In this document: positions 16,222 to 24,931 of the stretch, piece by piece | Layout of the letters: the number at the start of each line of letters is the position of its first letter | Position numbering within the stretch: the first letter of the stretch is position 1 | Source: Streptomyces spiralis | Lineage (GTDB): Bacteria > Actinomycetota > Actinomycetes > Streptomycetales > Streptomycetaceae | Reading direction: 5' to 3' | DNA: 64,000 nt | Assembly (NCBI RefSeq): GCF_014654675.1 | Contig: NZ_BNBC01000025.1 | Coordinates: forward strand, 38,287-102,286 | The notes under the pieces: generated by a model | What the model was told of the DNA's origin: nothing | The model's database searches: none | The model's input: only the letters and a program-made list of their open reading frames with translations | Translations under genes and position numbers: made by a program

Positions 16222-17677
16222 CCCGAAGGGCTTCCTGAACCACGGCCGCGAGGTCGCCAAGACCCGTCCCGTCGGTGAGCGCGTCAAGGACTGGAACGAG
16301 GTCTACGTCCCCGGCTCCCTGCTGCCGATCATCTCCAAGCAGGCCAGCCGCTGCATGGACTGCGGCATCCCGTTCTGCCACAACGGCTGTCCGCTCGGGA
16401 ACCTGATCCCCGAGTGGAACGACTACGCCTACCGCGAGGACTGGACCGCCGCCTCCGAGCGGCTGCACGCCACGAACAACTTCCCGGAGTTCACCGGCCG
16501 CCTGTGCCCGGCTCCGTGCGAGTCGGCGTGTGTGCTCGGCATCAACCAGCCACCGGTCACCATCAAGAACGTCGAGGTCTCCATCATCGACAAGGCGTGG
16601 GAGGCCGGGGGCGTCGCCCCGCAGGTTCCCGAGCGCCTGTCCGGCAAGACCGTCGCCGTCATCGGCTCGGGCCCGGCGGGCCTGGCCGCCGCCCAGCAGC
16701 TCACCCGGGCCGGCCACACCGTCGCCGTCTACGAGCGCGCCGACCGCATCGGAGGCCTGCTCCGCTACGGCATCCCCGAGTTCAAGATGGAGAAGCGGCA
16801 CATCAACCGCCGTATCGAGCAGATGCGCGCGGAGGGCACCCGCTTCCGCACCGGCGTCGAGATCGGCCGCGACATCAAGGCGGCCGACCTGAAGAAGCGC
16901 TACGACGCGGTCGTCATCGCCGCCGGCGCCACGACCGCCCGCGACCTGCCGGTGCCGGGCCGCGAGCTCAAGGGCATCTACCAGGCGATGGAGTACCTGC
17001 CCCTGGCCAACAAGGTCCAGGAGGGTGACTACGTCACCGCGCCCATCTCGGCCGAGGGCAAGCACGTCGTCGTCATCGGCGGCGGTGACACCGGCGCGGA
17101 CTGCGTGGGCACCGCCCACCGCCAGGGCGCGGCCTCCGTCACCCAGCTGGAGATCATGCCCCGCCCGAACGACGAGCGGCACCCCACCAACCAGCCCTGG
17201 CCGACCTTCCCGATCCTGTACAAGGTCACCTCGGCCCACGAGGAGGGCGGCGAGCGGATCTACGCCGCCTCCACCACCCACTTCGAGGGCGACGAGGACG
17301 GCAATGTGCAGTGGCTGCACCTGGCCGAGGTCGAGTTCGTCGACGGCAAGCTGACCCAGAAGCCGGGCACCGAACGCAAGATCCCCGCCCAGCTGGTCAC
17401 CCTCGCCATGGGCTTCACCGGCACCGACCGGGTCAACGGCCTGGTCGAGCAGTTCGGCCTGGAACTCGACGAACGCGGTAACATCGCCCGCGACGCCGAC
17501 TTCCAGACCAACGTGCCGGGTGTCTTCGTCGCCGGTGACGCCGGCCGCGGCCAGTCGCTCATCGTGTGGGCGATCGCCGAGGGCCGCTCGGCCGCCCGCG
17601 GCGTCGACCGCCACCTGACCGGCGCCAGCGACCTGCCGGCCCCGATCCGCCCGACGGACCGCGCGCTGATGGTCTGA
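16214..17677 (+). CDS. gltD: Glutamate synthase, small subunit
   Basis: Small subunit of glutamate synthase, 487 residues, which takes electrons from NADPH through FAD and 4Fe-4S clusters to GltB. The N-terminal ferredoxin-like domain has the cysteine clusters CMDCGIPFCHNGCPLGN and CPAPCESACVLG. The FAD motif GSGPAGLAAAQQL is near residue 155 and the NADPH motif GGGDTGADC near 290. GDAGRGQSLIVWAIAEGR is the usual FAD-binding end motif. The start overlaps the end of gltB by eight bases, so the subunits are co-translated. A close paralogue occurs at 62268-63755. Confidence 0.97.
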   Translation: MADPKGFLNHGREVAKTRPVGERVKDWNEVYVPGSLLPIISKQASRCMDCGIPFCHNGCPLGNLIPEWNDYAYREDWTAASERLHATNNFPEFTGRLCPAPCESACVLGINQPPVTIKNVEVSIIDKAWEAGGVAPQVPERLSGKTVAVIGSGPAGLAAAQQLTRAGHTVAVYERADRIGGLLRYGIPEFKMEKRHINRRIEQMRAEGTRFRTGVEIGRDIKAADLKKRYDAVVIAAGATTARDLPVPGRELKGIYQAMEYLPLANKVQEGDYVTAPISAEGKHVVVIGGGDTGADCVGTAHRQGAASVTQLEIMPRPNDERHPTNQPWPTFPILYKVTSAHEEGGERIYAASTTHFEGDEDGNVQWLHLAEVEFVDGKLTQKPGTERKIPAQLVTLAMGFTGTDRVNGLVEQFGLELDERGNIARDADFQTNVPGVFVAGDAGRGQSLIVWAIAEGRSAARGVDRHLTGASDLPAPIRPTDRALMV

Positions 17678-17726
17678 CACGCGGTCACGAAAGAACGTCC
17701 CGTACAACGGCGTACGGAACACAGTC

Positions 17727-17770
17727 GGCGCCTGCCCGCCCGTCCCCGACCGGACACGAGGGCAGGCGCC
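17727..17770 (+). terminator. Terminator of gltBD
   Basis: Eleven-base perfect arms GGCGCCTGCCC / GGGCAGGCGCC (17727-17737 and 17760-17770) with a 22-base loop, 50 bases after the gltD stop. Confidence 0.65.
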
Positions 17771-17852
17771 GTCGCATGTCGTCGCACGTCCCGGAAACCG
17801 TACGAGCCCTCACCGGCGTCCCCGTCCCCGACCGACAGGGGAGGAGCGGGAC

Positions 17853-18584
17853 ATGGCCGCGATCAGCCTGAGCAAGGTGGAGGAGACCGCGCCCGCGCTG
17901 GTCAGCCTCTACAAGAGCGCGGGGGCCTCGCTCGTCGAGCACGGCCTCGAGGAGCAGCAGGCCGCCGTGTACCTCGTGCTCGACCACTCCGGCTCCATGA
18001 GGCCGTACTACCGCGACGGCAGCGTGCAGGCGCTCGCCGACCGGGTGCTGTCGCTCTCCGCGCATCTCGACGACGACGGGCGCGTCCCGGTGGTGTTCTT
18101 CTCCACGGACGTCGACGCCGTCGGTGAGATCGCCCTCGACGACCACCAGGACAGCATCCGGCGCATGGCGGCCGGCCTCGGCCACATGGGCCGCACCAAC
18201 TACGAGGCCGCCATGGACGCCGTGATCGACCACTACCTCGACTGCGGCGCCACGGACCCGGCCCTGGTCGTCTTCCAGACCGACGGCGCCCCCTCCAGCA
18301 GGACCGCCGCCGAACGCCACCTGTGCAAGGCCGCGAAGCTTCCCCTCTTCTGGCAGTTCGTGGGCTTCGGCAGCGCCCGCAGCCACCAGTTCGACTTCCT
18401 GCGCAGACTCGACGAACTGGCGGTGCCGGGCAGACGTGTCGTCGACAACGCGGGCTTCTTCCCCGCCGGCCGCGATCCGCGGCGCCTGTCCGACGCCGCG
18501 CTGTACGACCGCCTCCTCGCCGAGTTCCCGCTGTGGCTGGCGGCGGCCCGCGCGCAGGGCATCGTCGCACAGGCGGAGCCGTGA
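17853..18584 (+). CDS. von Willebrand factor A domain protein (TerF-like)
   Basis: A 243-residue cytoplasmic protein made almost wholly of one vWA domain. The metal-ion-dependent adhesion site is complete: DHSGSM (DxSxS, about residues 43-49), the threonine in MGRTNYEA (about 112) and the aspartate in FQTDGAP (about 137). Such stand-alone domains occur in tellurium-resistance-type (Ter) stress systems and in protein assembly complexes. A GGGGAGGAG ribosome site precedes ATG 17853. It converges with the metalloprotease-like gene only four bases away; no other Ter gene is in the window, so the partner is unknown. Confidence 0.85.
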   Translation: MAAISLSKVEETAPALVSLYKSAGASLVEHGLEEQQAAVYLVLDHSGSMRPYYRDGSVQALADRVLSLSAHLDDDGRVPVVFFSTDVDAVGEIALDDHQDSIRRMAAGLGHMGRTNYEAAMDAVIDHYLDCGATDPALVVFQTDGAPSSRTAAERHLCKAAKLPLFWQFVGFGSARSHQFDFLRRLDELAVPGRRVVDNAGFFPAGRDPRRLSDAALYDRLLAEFPLWLAAARAQGIVAQAEP

Positions 18585-18588
18585 CCTC

Positions 18589-19488
18589 CTACGTGTCGCA
18601 CTCCAGCACCGTCCGGCACAGCGCACACCGCGCACGCATCCGGCCTCGCACCGGCACCCTGATCCGCTGATGGCAGGTCGGGCAGGGGAACGACACCCGC
18701 AGCGGCTCCGGCCCCGACGACGTGAAGGAGTACGACGCTTCCGGCGCGGCCAGCGGCCCCCGGCCGAGCTCCTGGGCGTGCCGCCGGTCCCGGGCGTAGC
18801 GGCGCCGGCCTGCCCAGCCGGCGGCCGTCAGCGGCGGCTGCTGCCCGTCACGGCGGGCCCGGGCCAGCCCCTTCTCATACGCCTCGTAGCCCTGCGGGCT
18901 GGTGAACCACGTCGAAGGGTCCTCACCGAAGAACAACGCCCGCTTGGCCAGGACGTACCCGAACTCCTCCGGCGTGAGATAGCCGAGCTTCTGGGAGGAC
19001 GTGCCGTGCTCCCGGAAGGCGTCCAGCAGCAGCCAGCCCGCACCCAGGTACGTCGCCGCCGTGTCCGTGAGGATCTCGTTGTCCCGCAGACCGGGGAACG
19101 ACAGATCCAGGCGGTGCAGATAGACGTGCATCACCTCGTGCGCCAGGGCCGCGCCGATGTCCTGCCGATGGGTGCGGAAACGGTCGTTCAGCTCGACGAA
19201 GTACTCGGGGCCCGACGTCAGCTCCACGTTCGCCGCGTGCTGCATCTCCCTGAAGCTGACGATCAGCCGCGCGTCCGGCAGCCGGTAGTGGCGCACCATC
19301 TCGCGTGCCACCCGCTGGGCACCCAGATGCAGATCGTCGGTGTCGCAGAACGCCACGTCGGCCGGGGCCACACTGGTCGCGAACGTCTGGACGGTGTCGT
19401 ACGAGAGCCGCTTGTACAGCGCCGTGATCGCGGCGCGCACCGTCTCCAGATGCGGGAAACCGTGCTTGACCGGTCCGTCGTCCGCCAC
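18589..19488 (-). CDS. HExxH metalloprotease-like protein with C-terminal zinc ribbon
   Basis: A 299-residue protein with no signal peptide. An HEVMH zinc-protease motif lies near residue 119 within ALAHEVMHVYLH, followed by LTDTAATYLGAGWLLLDAF, which may supply a third metal ligand. The C-terminus holds a CPTC...CALC zinc ribbon. The overall pattern resembles SprT-like or minimal gluzincin domains, but no named family was recognised with certainty. GTG 19488 is preceded by GGGGGTG. The zinc ribbon suggests a nucleic acid or protein target. Confidence 0.7.
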   Translation of the reverse strand: MADDGPVKHGFPHLETVRAAITALYKRLSYDTVQTFATSVAPADVAFCDTDDLHLGAQRVAREMVRHYRLPDARLIVSFREMQHAANVELTSGPEYFVELNDRFRTHRQDIGAALAHEVMHVYLHRLDLSFPGLRDNEILTDTAATYLGAGWLLLDAFREHGTSSQKLGYLTPEEFGYVLAKRALFFGEDPSTWFTSPQGYEAYEKGLARARRDGQQPPLTAAGWAGRRRYARDRRHAQELGRGPLAAPEASYSFTSSGPEPLRVSFPCPTCHQRIRVPVRGRMRARCALCRTVLECDT

Positions 19489-19586
19489 GTCCGCACCCCC
19501 AAAGACGCCATGAACCCTTCCACTCTATGCACAGCGGACACCGCGCGGACGGAACCGGGCGGTCCGGCCCCGTAAGGTGGACCCCC

Positions 19587-19937
19587 ATGACCATCAGCAG
19601 CACCGGTACCGGCGACGTCGACCCCGCCGTCCTCAGCGAACTCGCACGCCTGCGCGACAGCATCGACAACATCGACGCCGCCGTCGTCCACATGCTCGCC
19701 GAGCGGTTCAAGGCGACCCAGCAGGTCGGCCACCTCAAGGCCGCCCACCAGCTCCCGCCCGCCGACCCGGACCGCGAGGGCCGCCAGATCGCCCGCCTGC
19801 GCGCACTCGCCGAGGACGCCAAACTCGACCCGGCGTTCGCCGAGAAGTTCCTCAACTTCATCATCGCCGAGGTCATCCGCCACCACGAACGCATCGCCGA
19901 GAAGTCCGCCAACGGCGACCCCACCCCGACGATCTGA
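19587..19937 (+). CDS. Chorismate mutase, monofunctional AroQ type
   Basis: A 116-residue all-helical chorismate mutase that converts chorismate to prephenate for phenylalanine and tyrosine synthesis. AroQ features are LRDSIDNIDAAVVHMLAERF (helix 1 with the conserved Arg and Asp), KATQQVGHLKA with the catalytic Lys, and DREGRQIARLR. The C-terminal helix is FLNFIIAEVIRHHERI. ATG 19587 is used; an in-frame ATG at 19527 would add 20 unconserved residues. TAAGGT at 19573-19578 could be a -10 box giving a leaderless mRNA, or AAGGTGG could be the ribosome site. No signal peptide, so it is the cytoplasmic form. Confidence 0.9.
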   Translation: MTISSTGTGDVDPAVLSELARLRDSIDNIDAAVVHMLAERFKATQQVGHLKAAHQLPPADPDREGRQIARLRALAEDAKLDPAFAEKFLNFIIAEVIRHHERIAEKSANGDPTPTI

Positions 19938-20772
19938 CCCCACCCCACCCCACGACACCGCCCGCCCCGCCGAGTCTCCAGGCGCGCGGGAGCAAATCCC
20001 GTGCGGGACCGCCCCTGCGGATGTGGCGGTTCCTGTGGGTGGGGGAGCCGGCGCCGGCGCCGAGGATGTTCGGCTCCGGGGCGGGCGCGCTGCTCGTGTG
20101 GGGTCGTCCGTGCGGTGGTGGAGGTCCCTGTGGGTCGGGGAGCCGGCGCCGCGCGGGGGGATGTTCGATCCCCGGCGGGAGGGTGCTCGTGTGGGGTAGG
20201 TCGTCCGTGCGGTGATGGAGGTCCCTGTGCGTGGGGGAGTCGGCGACTGCGCGGCGACGACTGGCTCTCGCGCGGGATCGGCGCTCGTCCGGGACCGGCC
20301 TCCGGCACGGCCCCGGAGCCCCCGCGCGTGGGGCCGCCCTCGCGGTCGCGGGGCCCGTGTGCGCGGGAAGTCGGCATCGGCGCGCGGAGGGCCGGATCGC
20401 GCGTAGGACCGGGCATCCCGCACGGACGCCGCCCCCGGCCCGTGCAGGGACGGGTCGCGTGCCTGCGAGGCCCCGTACGCAGGGAGGGGCCGTGTGTCTG
20501 CGAGGCCCCGTGGGCAGGGAGGGGGCGCGTACTGTGCCAGGCCCCGTGCGCGGGGACGGGCCGCGTGCCCTGCCGAGCCCCCGTGCGCAGGGACGGACGT
20601 GTGCGCTGCTGGACTCGGCGCGCATGGGTCGTGCCGTGTGCCCTGCCGGGGCCCCTGCGCAGAGACGGGCCGCGCGGGTGTGGGGCGTGGGTCGTGTCGG
20701 GTTTCGTGCGGGGGAGTGCCCCGGTGGTGGTGCCCGGAACCCCCTCGTGCCCTGACCGTGGTATCAGGCACC
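19938..20772. repeat. Gene-free region with two degenerate tandem repeat families
   Basis: No supported gene in 835 bases. Family A: three copies, period 95-97 bases, with a CCTGTGGGT-GGGGAGCCGGCGCC core starting at 20032, 20127 and 20224 (third truncated). Family B: five clear and two decayed copies of a 33-37 base unit resembling CCGTGCGCAGGGACGGGCCG, starting at 20440, 20473, 20508, 20544 and 20581. Both are G-rich on the plus strand. The stretch 20250-20439 is GC-rich without clear repeats. Confidence 0.7.
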
Positions 20773-23283
20773 ATGGCGTCCATGTCCGTACTGACGCGCG
20801 ACGAAGCGCAGACCCGTGCCCAGCTCCTCGACGTCCACCACTACAGCGTCGACCTCGACCTGACCCGTGGGGACGACACCTTCGACTCCCGGACCGTCAT
20901 ACGGTTCACCGTACGCACCGGCACCGGCCAGGACACCACGGACACCTTCGTCGAGCTCAAGCCGGCCGAACTGCGCTCCGCCACCCTCGACGGACAGCCC
21001 CTCGACCCGCACAGCCTCAGCGGCAACCGCCTGCCCCTGAAGAACCTCGCCGCCGGCGAACACGAACTGCGCGTCGACGCCGCCATGCGCTACTCCCGCA
21101 CCGGCGAGGGCATGCACCGCTTCACCGACCCCTCCGACGGCGAGACCTACGTCTACACCCAGCTGTTCCTCGACGACGTCCAACGCGTCTTCGCGGCCTT
21201 CGACCAGCCCGACCTCAAGGCCGTCTTCGACCTCACCGTCACCGCACCCGACGGCTGGACCGTCCTCGCCAACGGCATCACCGAGCACACCGGGGACGGC
21301 GTCTGGAAGTCCGCCACCACCCCGCTCATCTCCACCTACCTCGTCGCCGTCGCCGCCGGGCCCTGGCACTCGGTGCGCACCGAACACCGCGGCCTGCCCT
21401 TCGCCATCCACTGCCGCCGCTCCCTCGCCCCCCACCTCGACGCCGACGCCGACGAGATCCTCGACGTCACCCGCGCCTGCTTCGACCGCTACCACGAGAA
21501 GTTCGAGCAGCCCTACCCGTTCGACTCCTACGACCAGGCGTTCGTCCCCGAGTTCAACGCCGGCGCCATGGAGAACCCCGGCCTCGTCACCTTCCGCGAC
21601 GAGTTCGTCTACCGCTCCGCCGTCACCGAGACCGAGCGCCAGACCCGCGCCATGGTCATCGCCCACGAGATGGCCCACATGTGGTTCGGCGACCTCGTCA
21701 CCCTCAAGTGGTGGGACGACATCTGGCTGAACGAGTCCTTCGCCGAGTACATGGGCTACCAGACGGCCGCCGAGGCGACCCGCTTCACCAACACCTGGAC
21801 CGAGTTCGGCGTCTCCCGCAAGTCCTGGGGCTACGACGCCGACCAGCGTCCCTCCACCCACCCCGTGGCCCCCGAAGCCGTCGACGACACCGCCTCCGCC
21901 CTGCTCAACTTCGACGGCATCTCCTACGCCAAGGGCGCCTCCGCCCTGCGTCAACTGGTCGCCTGGCTCGGCGAGAAGGACTTCCTGGCCGGCATCAACA
22001 CCCACTTCGAGAGGCACAAGTTCGCCAACGCCTCCCTCGCCGACTTCGTCGACTCCCTCGCCTCCGCCACCGACCGCGACGTCCACGCCTGGGCCGACGC
22101 ATGGCTGCGCACCACCGGCGTCGACACCCTCACCGCGTCCACCGACGCCCGCCCCGGCCAGTGGTCCCTCACCCTCGGCCGCGACGGCAGCCGCCCCCAC
22201 CGCGTCACCATCGGCGTCTACGACCGCGACCTGTCCGACGGCCGCACCCTGACCCTGCGGGAACGCTACGAGACCGACGTGCCGCAGGAAGCCGCCCCCG
22301 AGCCCCGCCCCGGCATCCGCCCCGCACTGGTCGTCCCCAACGACCTCGACCTGACCTACGCCAAGGTCCGCCTCGACGACACCTCCCTGGAAACTGCCCT
22401 GCGCGGCCTGTCGGGCGTCCCTGACGCACTCACCCGCGCGGTCGTGTGGAACACGCTGCGCGACATGGTCCGCGACGGTGAGCTCGCCCCCGCCGACTAC
22501 CTGGCCACCGCCGCAGCCCACCTGCCGGAGGAGACCGACCTCGCCCTCGTCCAGGGCGTCCTCGCCTTCGCCCGCACCCACATCGCCGACCGCTACCTCA
22601 CCCCCGACCAGCGGCCCACCGCCCTCGCCACCCTCACCGACCTGTGCCGCGACCTCATCCGCCGCACCGAGGACGGCGACAACCCCGGCCTGCGTCTCAT
22701 CGCCGTACGTCACCTCATCGACGTGGCCGCCCACCCGGACACCATCGCCGCCTGGCTCGCCGAGGGCATCGTCCCCGGCGGCCCGGAACTCGACCCCGAA
22801 CTGCGCTGGCGCATCCTCGCCCGCCTCGCCGTCCTCGGCGCCACCGACGAGACCGCCATCGCCGCCGAACTCCACCGCGACCCCTCCGCCACCGGCCAGG
22901 AAGGCGCCGCCCGCTGCCGCGCCGCCCTGCCCGATCCCGAGGCCAAACGCGCCGCCTGGCAGGCGATGTTCGCCTCCGACGACCTGTCCAACTACCTGTT
23001 CACCGCCACCGCCCAGGGCTTCTGGCAGCCCGAACAGGCCGACCTCGTCCAGGACTACGTGCCCCGCTTCTACGAGGACGCCGTCACCGTCGCCGCCCGC
23101 CGAGGCCCCGCCATCGCCCGCGCCGCTGGCCATTGGGGCTTCCCCGCCCACGCCGTCGACACCGACCACCTCCGCCTCGGCCAGGCCTGTCTGCGCGACG
23201 CCGACCCCGTCCCGGCCCTGCGCCGCACCCTCGTCGACCAACTCGACGACCTCGCACGCGCACTGCGCGTCCGCACCGCGTAG
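20773..23283 (+). CDS. pepN: Aminopeptidase N (M1 zinc metallopeptidase)
   Basis: Cytoplasmic M1 aminopeptidase of 836 residues that removes N-terminal residues from peptides. The substrate-binding motif GAMENPG and the zinc motif HEMAHMWFGDLVTLKWW with the downstream glutamate of NESFAEY are all present. The N-terminal beta domain, catalytic domain and long alpha-helical ERAP1-like C-terminal domain are complete. The start is uncertain: ATG 20773 or the in-frame ATG 20782. Neither has a ribosome site, and a TATCAG box at 20762-20767 would put transcription start at the first ATG. It follows the repeat region and ends at a strong hairpin. Confidence 0.95.
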   Translation: MASMSVLTRDEAQTRAQLLDVHHYSVDLDLTRGDDTFDSRTVIRFTVRTGTGQDTTDTFVELKPAELRSATLDGQPLDPHSLSGNRLPLKNLAAGEHELRVDAAMRYSRTGEGMHRFTDPSDGETYVYTQLFLDDVQRVFAAFDQPDLKAVFDLTVTAPDGWTVLANGITEHTGDGVWKSATTPLISTYLVAVAAGPWHSVRTEHRGLPFAIHCRRSLAPHLDADADEILDVTRACFDRYHEKFEQPYPFDSYDQAFVPEFNAGAMENPGLVTFRDEFVYRSAVTETERQTRAMVIAHEMAHMWFGDLVTLKWWDDIWLNESFAEYMGYQTAAEATRFTNTWTEFGVSRKSWGYDADQRPSTHPVAPEAVDDTASALLNFDGISYAKGASALRQLVAWLGEKDFLAGINTHFERHKFANASLADFVDSLASATDRDVHAWADAWLRTTGVDTLTASTDARPGQWSLTLGRDGSRPHRVTIGVYDRDLSDGRTLTLRERYETDVPQEAAPEPRPGIRPALVVPNDLDLTYAKVRLDDTSLETALRGLSGVPDALTRAVVWNTLRDMVRDGELAPADYLATAAAHLPEETDLALVQGVLAFARTHIADRYLTPDQRPTALATLTDLCRDLIRRTEDGDNPGLRLIAVRHLIDVAAHPDTIAAWLAEGIVPGGPELDPELRWRILARLAVLGATDETAIAAELHRDPSATGQEGAARCRAALPDPEAKRAAWQAMFASDDLSNYLFTATAQGFWQPEQADLVQDYVPRFYEDAVTVAARRGPAIARAAGHWGFPAHAVDTDHLRLGQACLRDADPVPALRRTLVDQLDDLARALRVRTA

Positions 23284-23333
23284 ACACCCGCGGGGCCCAG
23301 CCCTCAGGGGCGGGGCCCGACCGCAGGAACTCC

Positions 23334-23371
23334 AGGTGTGCGGGCCGAGCCACGACCCGGCCCGCACACCT
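23334..23371 (+). terminator. Terminator of pepN
   Basis: Thirteen-base perfect arms AGGTGTGCGGGCC / GGCCCGCACACCT (23334-23346 and 23359-23371) with a 12-base loop, 50 bases after the stop. Confidence 0.7.
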
Positions 23372-23524
23372 CACCCTGTCCGCACCTCACCCGGCCCCCG
23401 CACCAACACGTTCTGCCCGCACGGCAGTACCCACTTTCGGGTTCCCCTCGCACTGCATTCCGGGCGCGTCGGACCCCAGGCGTACAAGCTGGACCCCCAG
23501 GCCCCGCGCCCCGGAGGACAGCCG

Positions 23525-24931
23525 ATGAGTACGCCGCCCCCACCGCCGCCCCGAGCCCCCCTCGCCTCCGGCGCCGAAGACCCCGACCCCCTGCGTCCGC
23601 TGCTCGACACCGTCCTCGACGCCCTCCGCAGCGGCCGCCACGCCCGCGGAGGACCACTGCCCGCCGGCGGCCCCGACACCGTCACCGCCAAGCTGCGCGC
23701 CGCCGTCGGAGACGTCCTGCCCGACCACGGCGACCCCGACGCCCTGCGCACCCTCGTCCACGCCCTCGCCGAAGGCGCGGCCGACCCCGCCGACCCCCTG
23801 TGCGCCGCCCACCTGCACTGCCCGCCCCTCGCCGTCGCCGCCGCGGCCGACCTCGCCGCCAGCGTCCTCAACCCCTCGCTCGACTCCTGGGACCAGGCCC
23901 CCGCCGCCTCCGCGCTCGAAGCCCTCGTCACCCGCGAACTCGCCCACGCCACCGGCCTCGCCGACGCCGTCGTCACCACCGGCGGCACCGAGTCCAACCA
24001 ACTCGCCCTGCTCCTCGCCCGCGAGAGCCACCCCGGCGGCGTCCGCCTCGTCTGCGGTGCCAACGCCCACCATTCCCTGCCCCGCGCCGCCTGGCTGCTC
24101 GGCCTGCCCGAACCCGTCGTCGTCCCCGCCCCCGCCGGCACCCTCGACCCCGCCGCCCTCCACCAAGCCCTCACCGACCTCGCAGGCCCCCACGGCCCCG
24201 GCAGCCCCCGCACCCCCCTCGTCGTGGCCGCCACCGCGGGCACCACCGACGCCGGCCTCATCGACCCCCTCCCCGAGATCGCCGGACTCTGCGCCGCCCA
24301 CGGCGCCCGCCTCCACGTCGACGCCGCCCACGGCGGAGGGCTCCTGTTCAGCGACCGCCACCGCGACAAACTCACCGGCCTGGAAGCCGCCCACACGGTC
24401 ACACTCGACCTGCACAAACTCGGCTGGCAGCCCGTCCCCGCCGGACTCCTCGCCGTCCGCCACCCCCGCGACCTCACCGCCCTGCACCACCGCGCCGACT
24501 ACCTCAACGCCGGCGACGACACCGAGGCGGGCATCCCCGACCTCGTCGGCCGCTCCCTGCGCACCACCCGCCGCCCCGACATCCTCAAAGTCGCCGCCAC
24601 CCTCAAGACCCTCGGCCGCAGCGGCCTCGGCGCCCTCGTCGACCAGGTGTGCGCCCGCGCCCGCGAACTCGCCGACCTCATCCACGCCGACCCCGGCCTC
24701 GAGCTCTACGACCGGCCCACCATCAGCACCGTCCTCTTCCGGCCCGCCGGCGCCACCGACGACACCGTCGCCGCCGTACGCCGCACCCTCCTCACCGACG
24801 GCCGCGCGGTCCTCGGCCGAGCCCGTCTCGATGACCGGCTCTGGCTCAAAGCCACCCTCCTCAACCCCCACACCCAGTCCGAAGACCTGGCCACCCTCCT
24901 GAAACTGGTGGAAGGAAGCACCCCCGCATGA
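23525..24931 (+). CDS. PLP-dependent group II decarboxylase (diamine-forming type)
   Basis: A 468-residue pyridoxal phosphate decarboxylase of the DDC/glutamate group, which also contains lysine and diaminobutyrate decarboxylases of siderophore pathways. Seen are VTTGGTESNQLALLLARE, GANAHHSLPRAAWLLG (PLP stacking histidine), HVDAAHGGG (PLP aspartate) and the PLP lysine, Lys298, in LDLHKLGWQP. ATG 23525 has GGAGGA six bases before it. Its stop overlaps the next start as ATGA. The order decarboxylase then N-monooxygenase is that of desA-desB, so the substrate may be lysine or ornithine. No acyltransferase or siderophore synthetase follows here. Confidence 0.82.
   Translation: MSTPPPPPPRAPLASGAEDPDPLRPLLDTVLDALRSGRHARGGPLPAGGPDTVTAKLRAAVGDVLPDHGDPDALRTLVHALAEGAADPADPLCAAHLHCPPLAVAAAADLAASVLNPSLDSWDQAPAASALEALVTRELAHATGLADAVVTTGGTESNQLALLLARESHPGGVRLVCGANAHHSLPRAAWLLGLPEPVVVPAPAGTLDPAALHQALTDLAGPHGPGSPRTPLVVAATAGTTDAGLIDPLPEIAGLCAAHGARLHVDAAHGGGLLFSDRHRDKLTGLEAAHTVTLDLHKLGWQPVPAGLLAVRHPRDLTALHHRADYLNAGDDTEAGIPDLVGRSLRTTRRPDILKVAATLKTLGRSGLGALVDQVCARARELADLIHADPGLELYDRPTISTVLFRPAGATDDTVAAVRRTLLTDGRAVLGRARLDDRLWLKATLLNPHTQSEDLATLLKLVEGSTPA

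Noticed and set aside
11995..16287. Minus-strand ORF of 1430 codons opposite gltB
   Set aside because: Shadow frame of a highly biased GC-rich gene; its protein is a Val/Gly/Asp-rich string without any domain, and gltB on the other strand is certain.
17685..18635. Minus-strand ORF overlapping the vWA gene
   Set aside because: Shadow frame; the vWA protein has a complete metal site and ribosome site.
20440..20690. Possible CRISPR array
   Set aside because: The 33-37 base units are contiguous and degenerate, with no unique spacers and no cas genes nearby.
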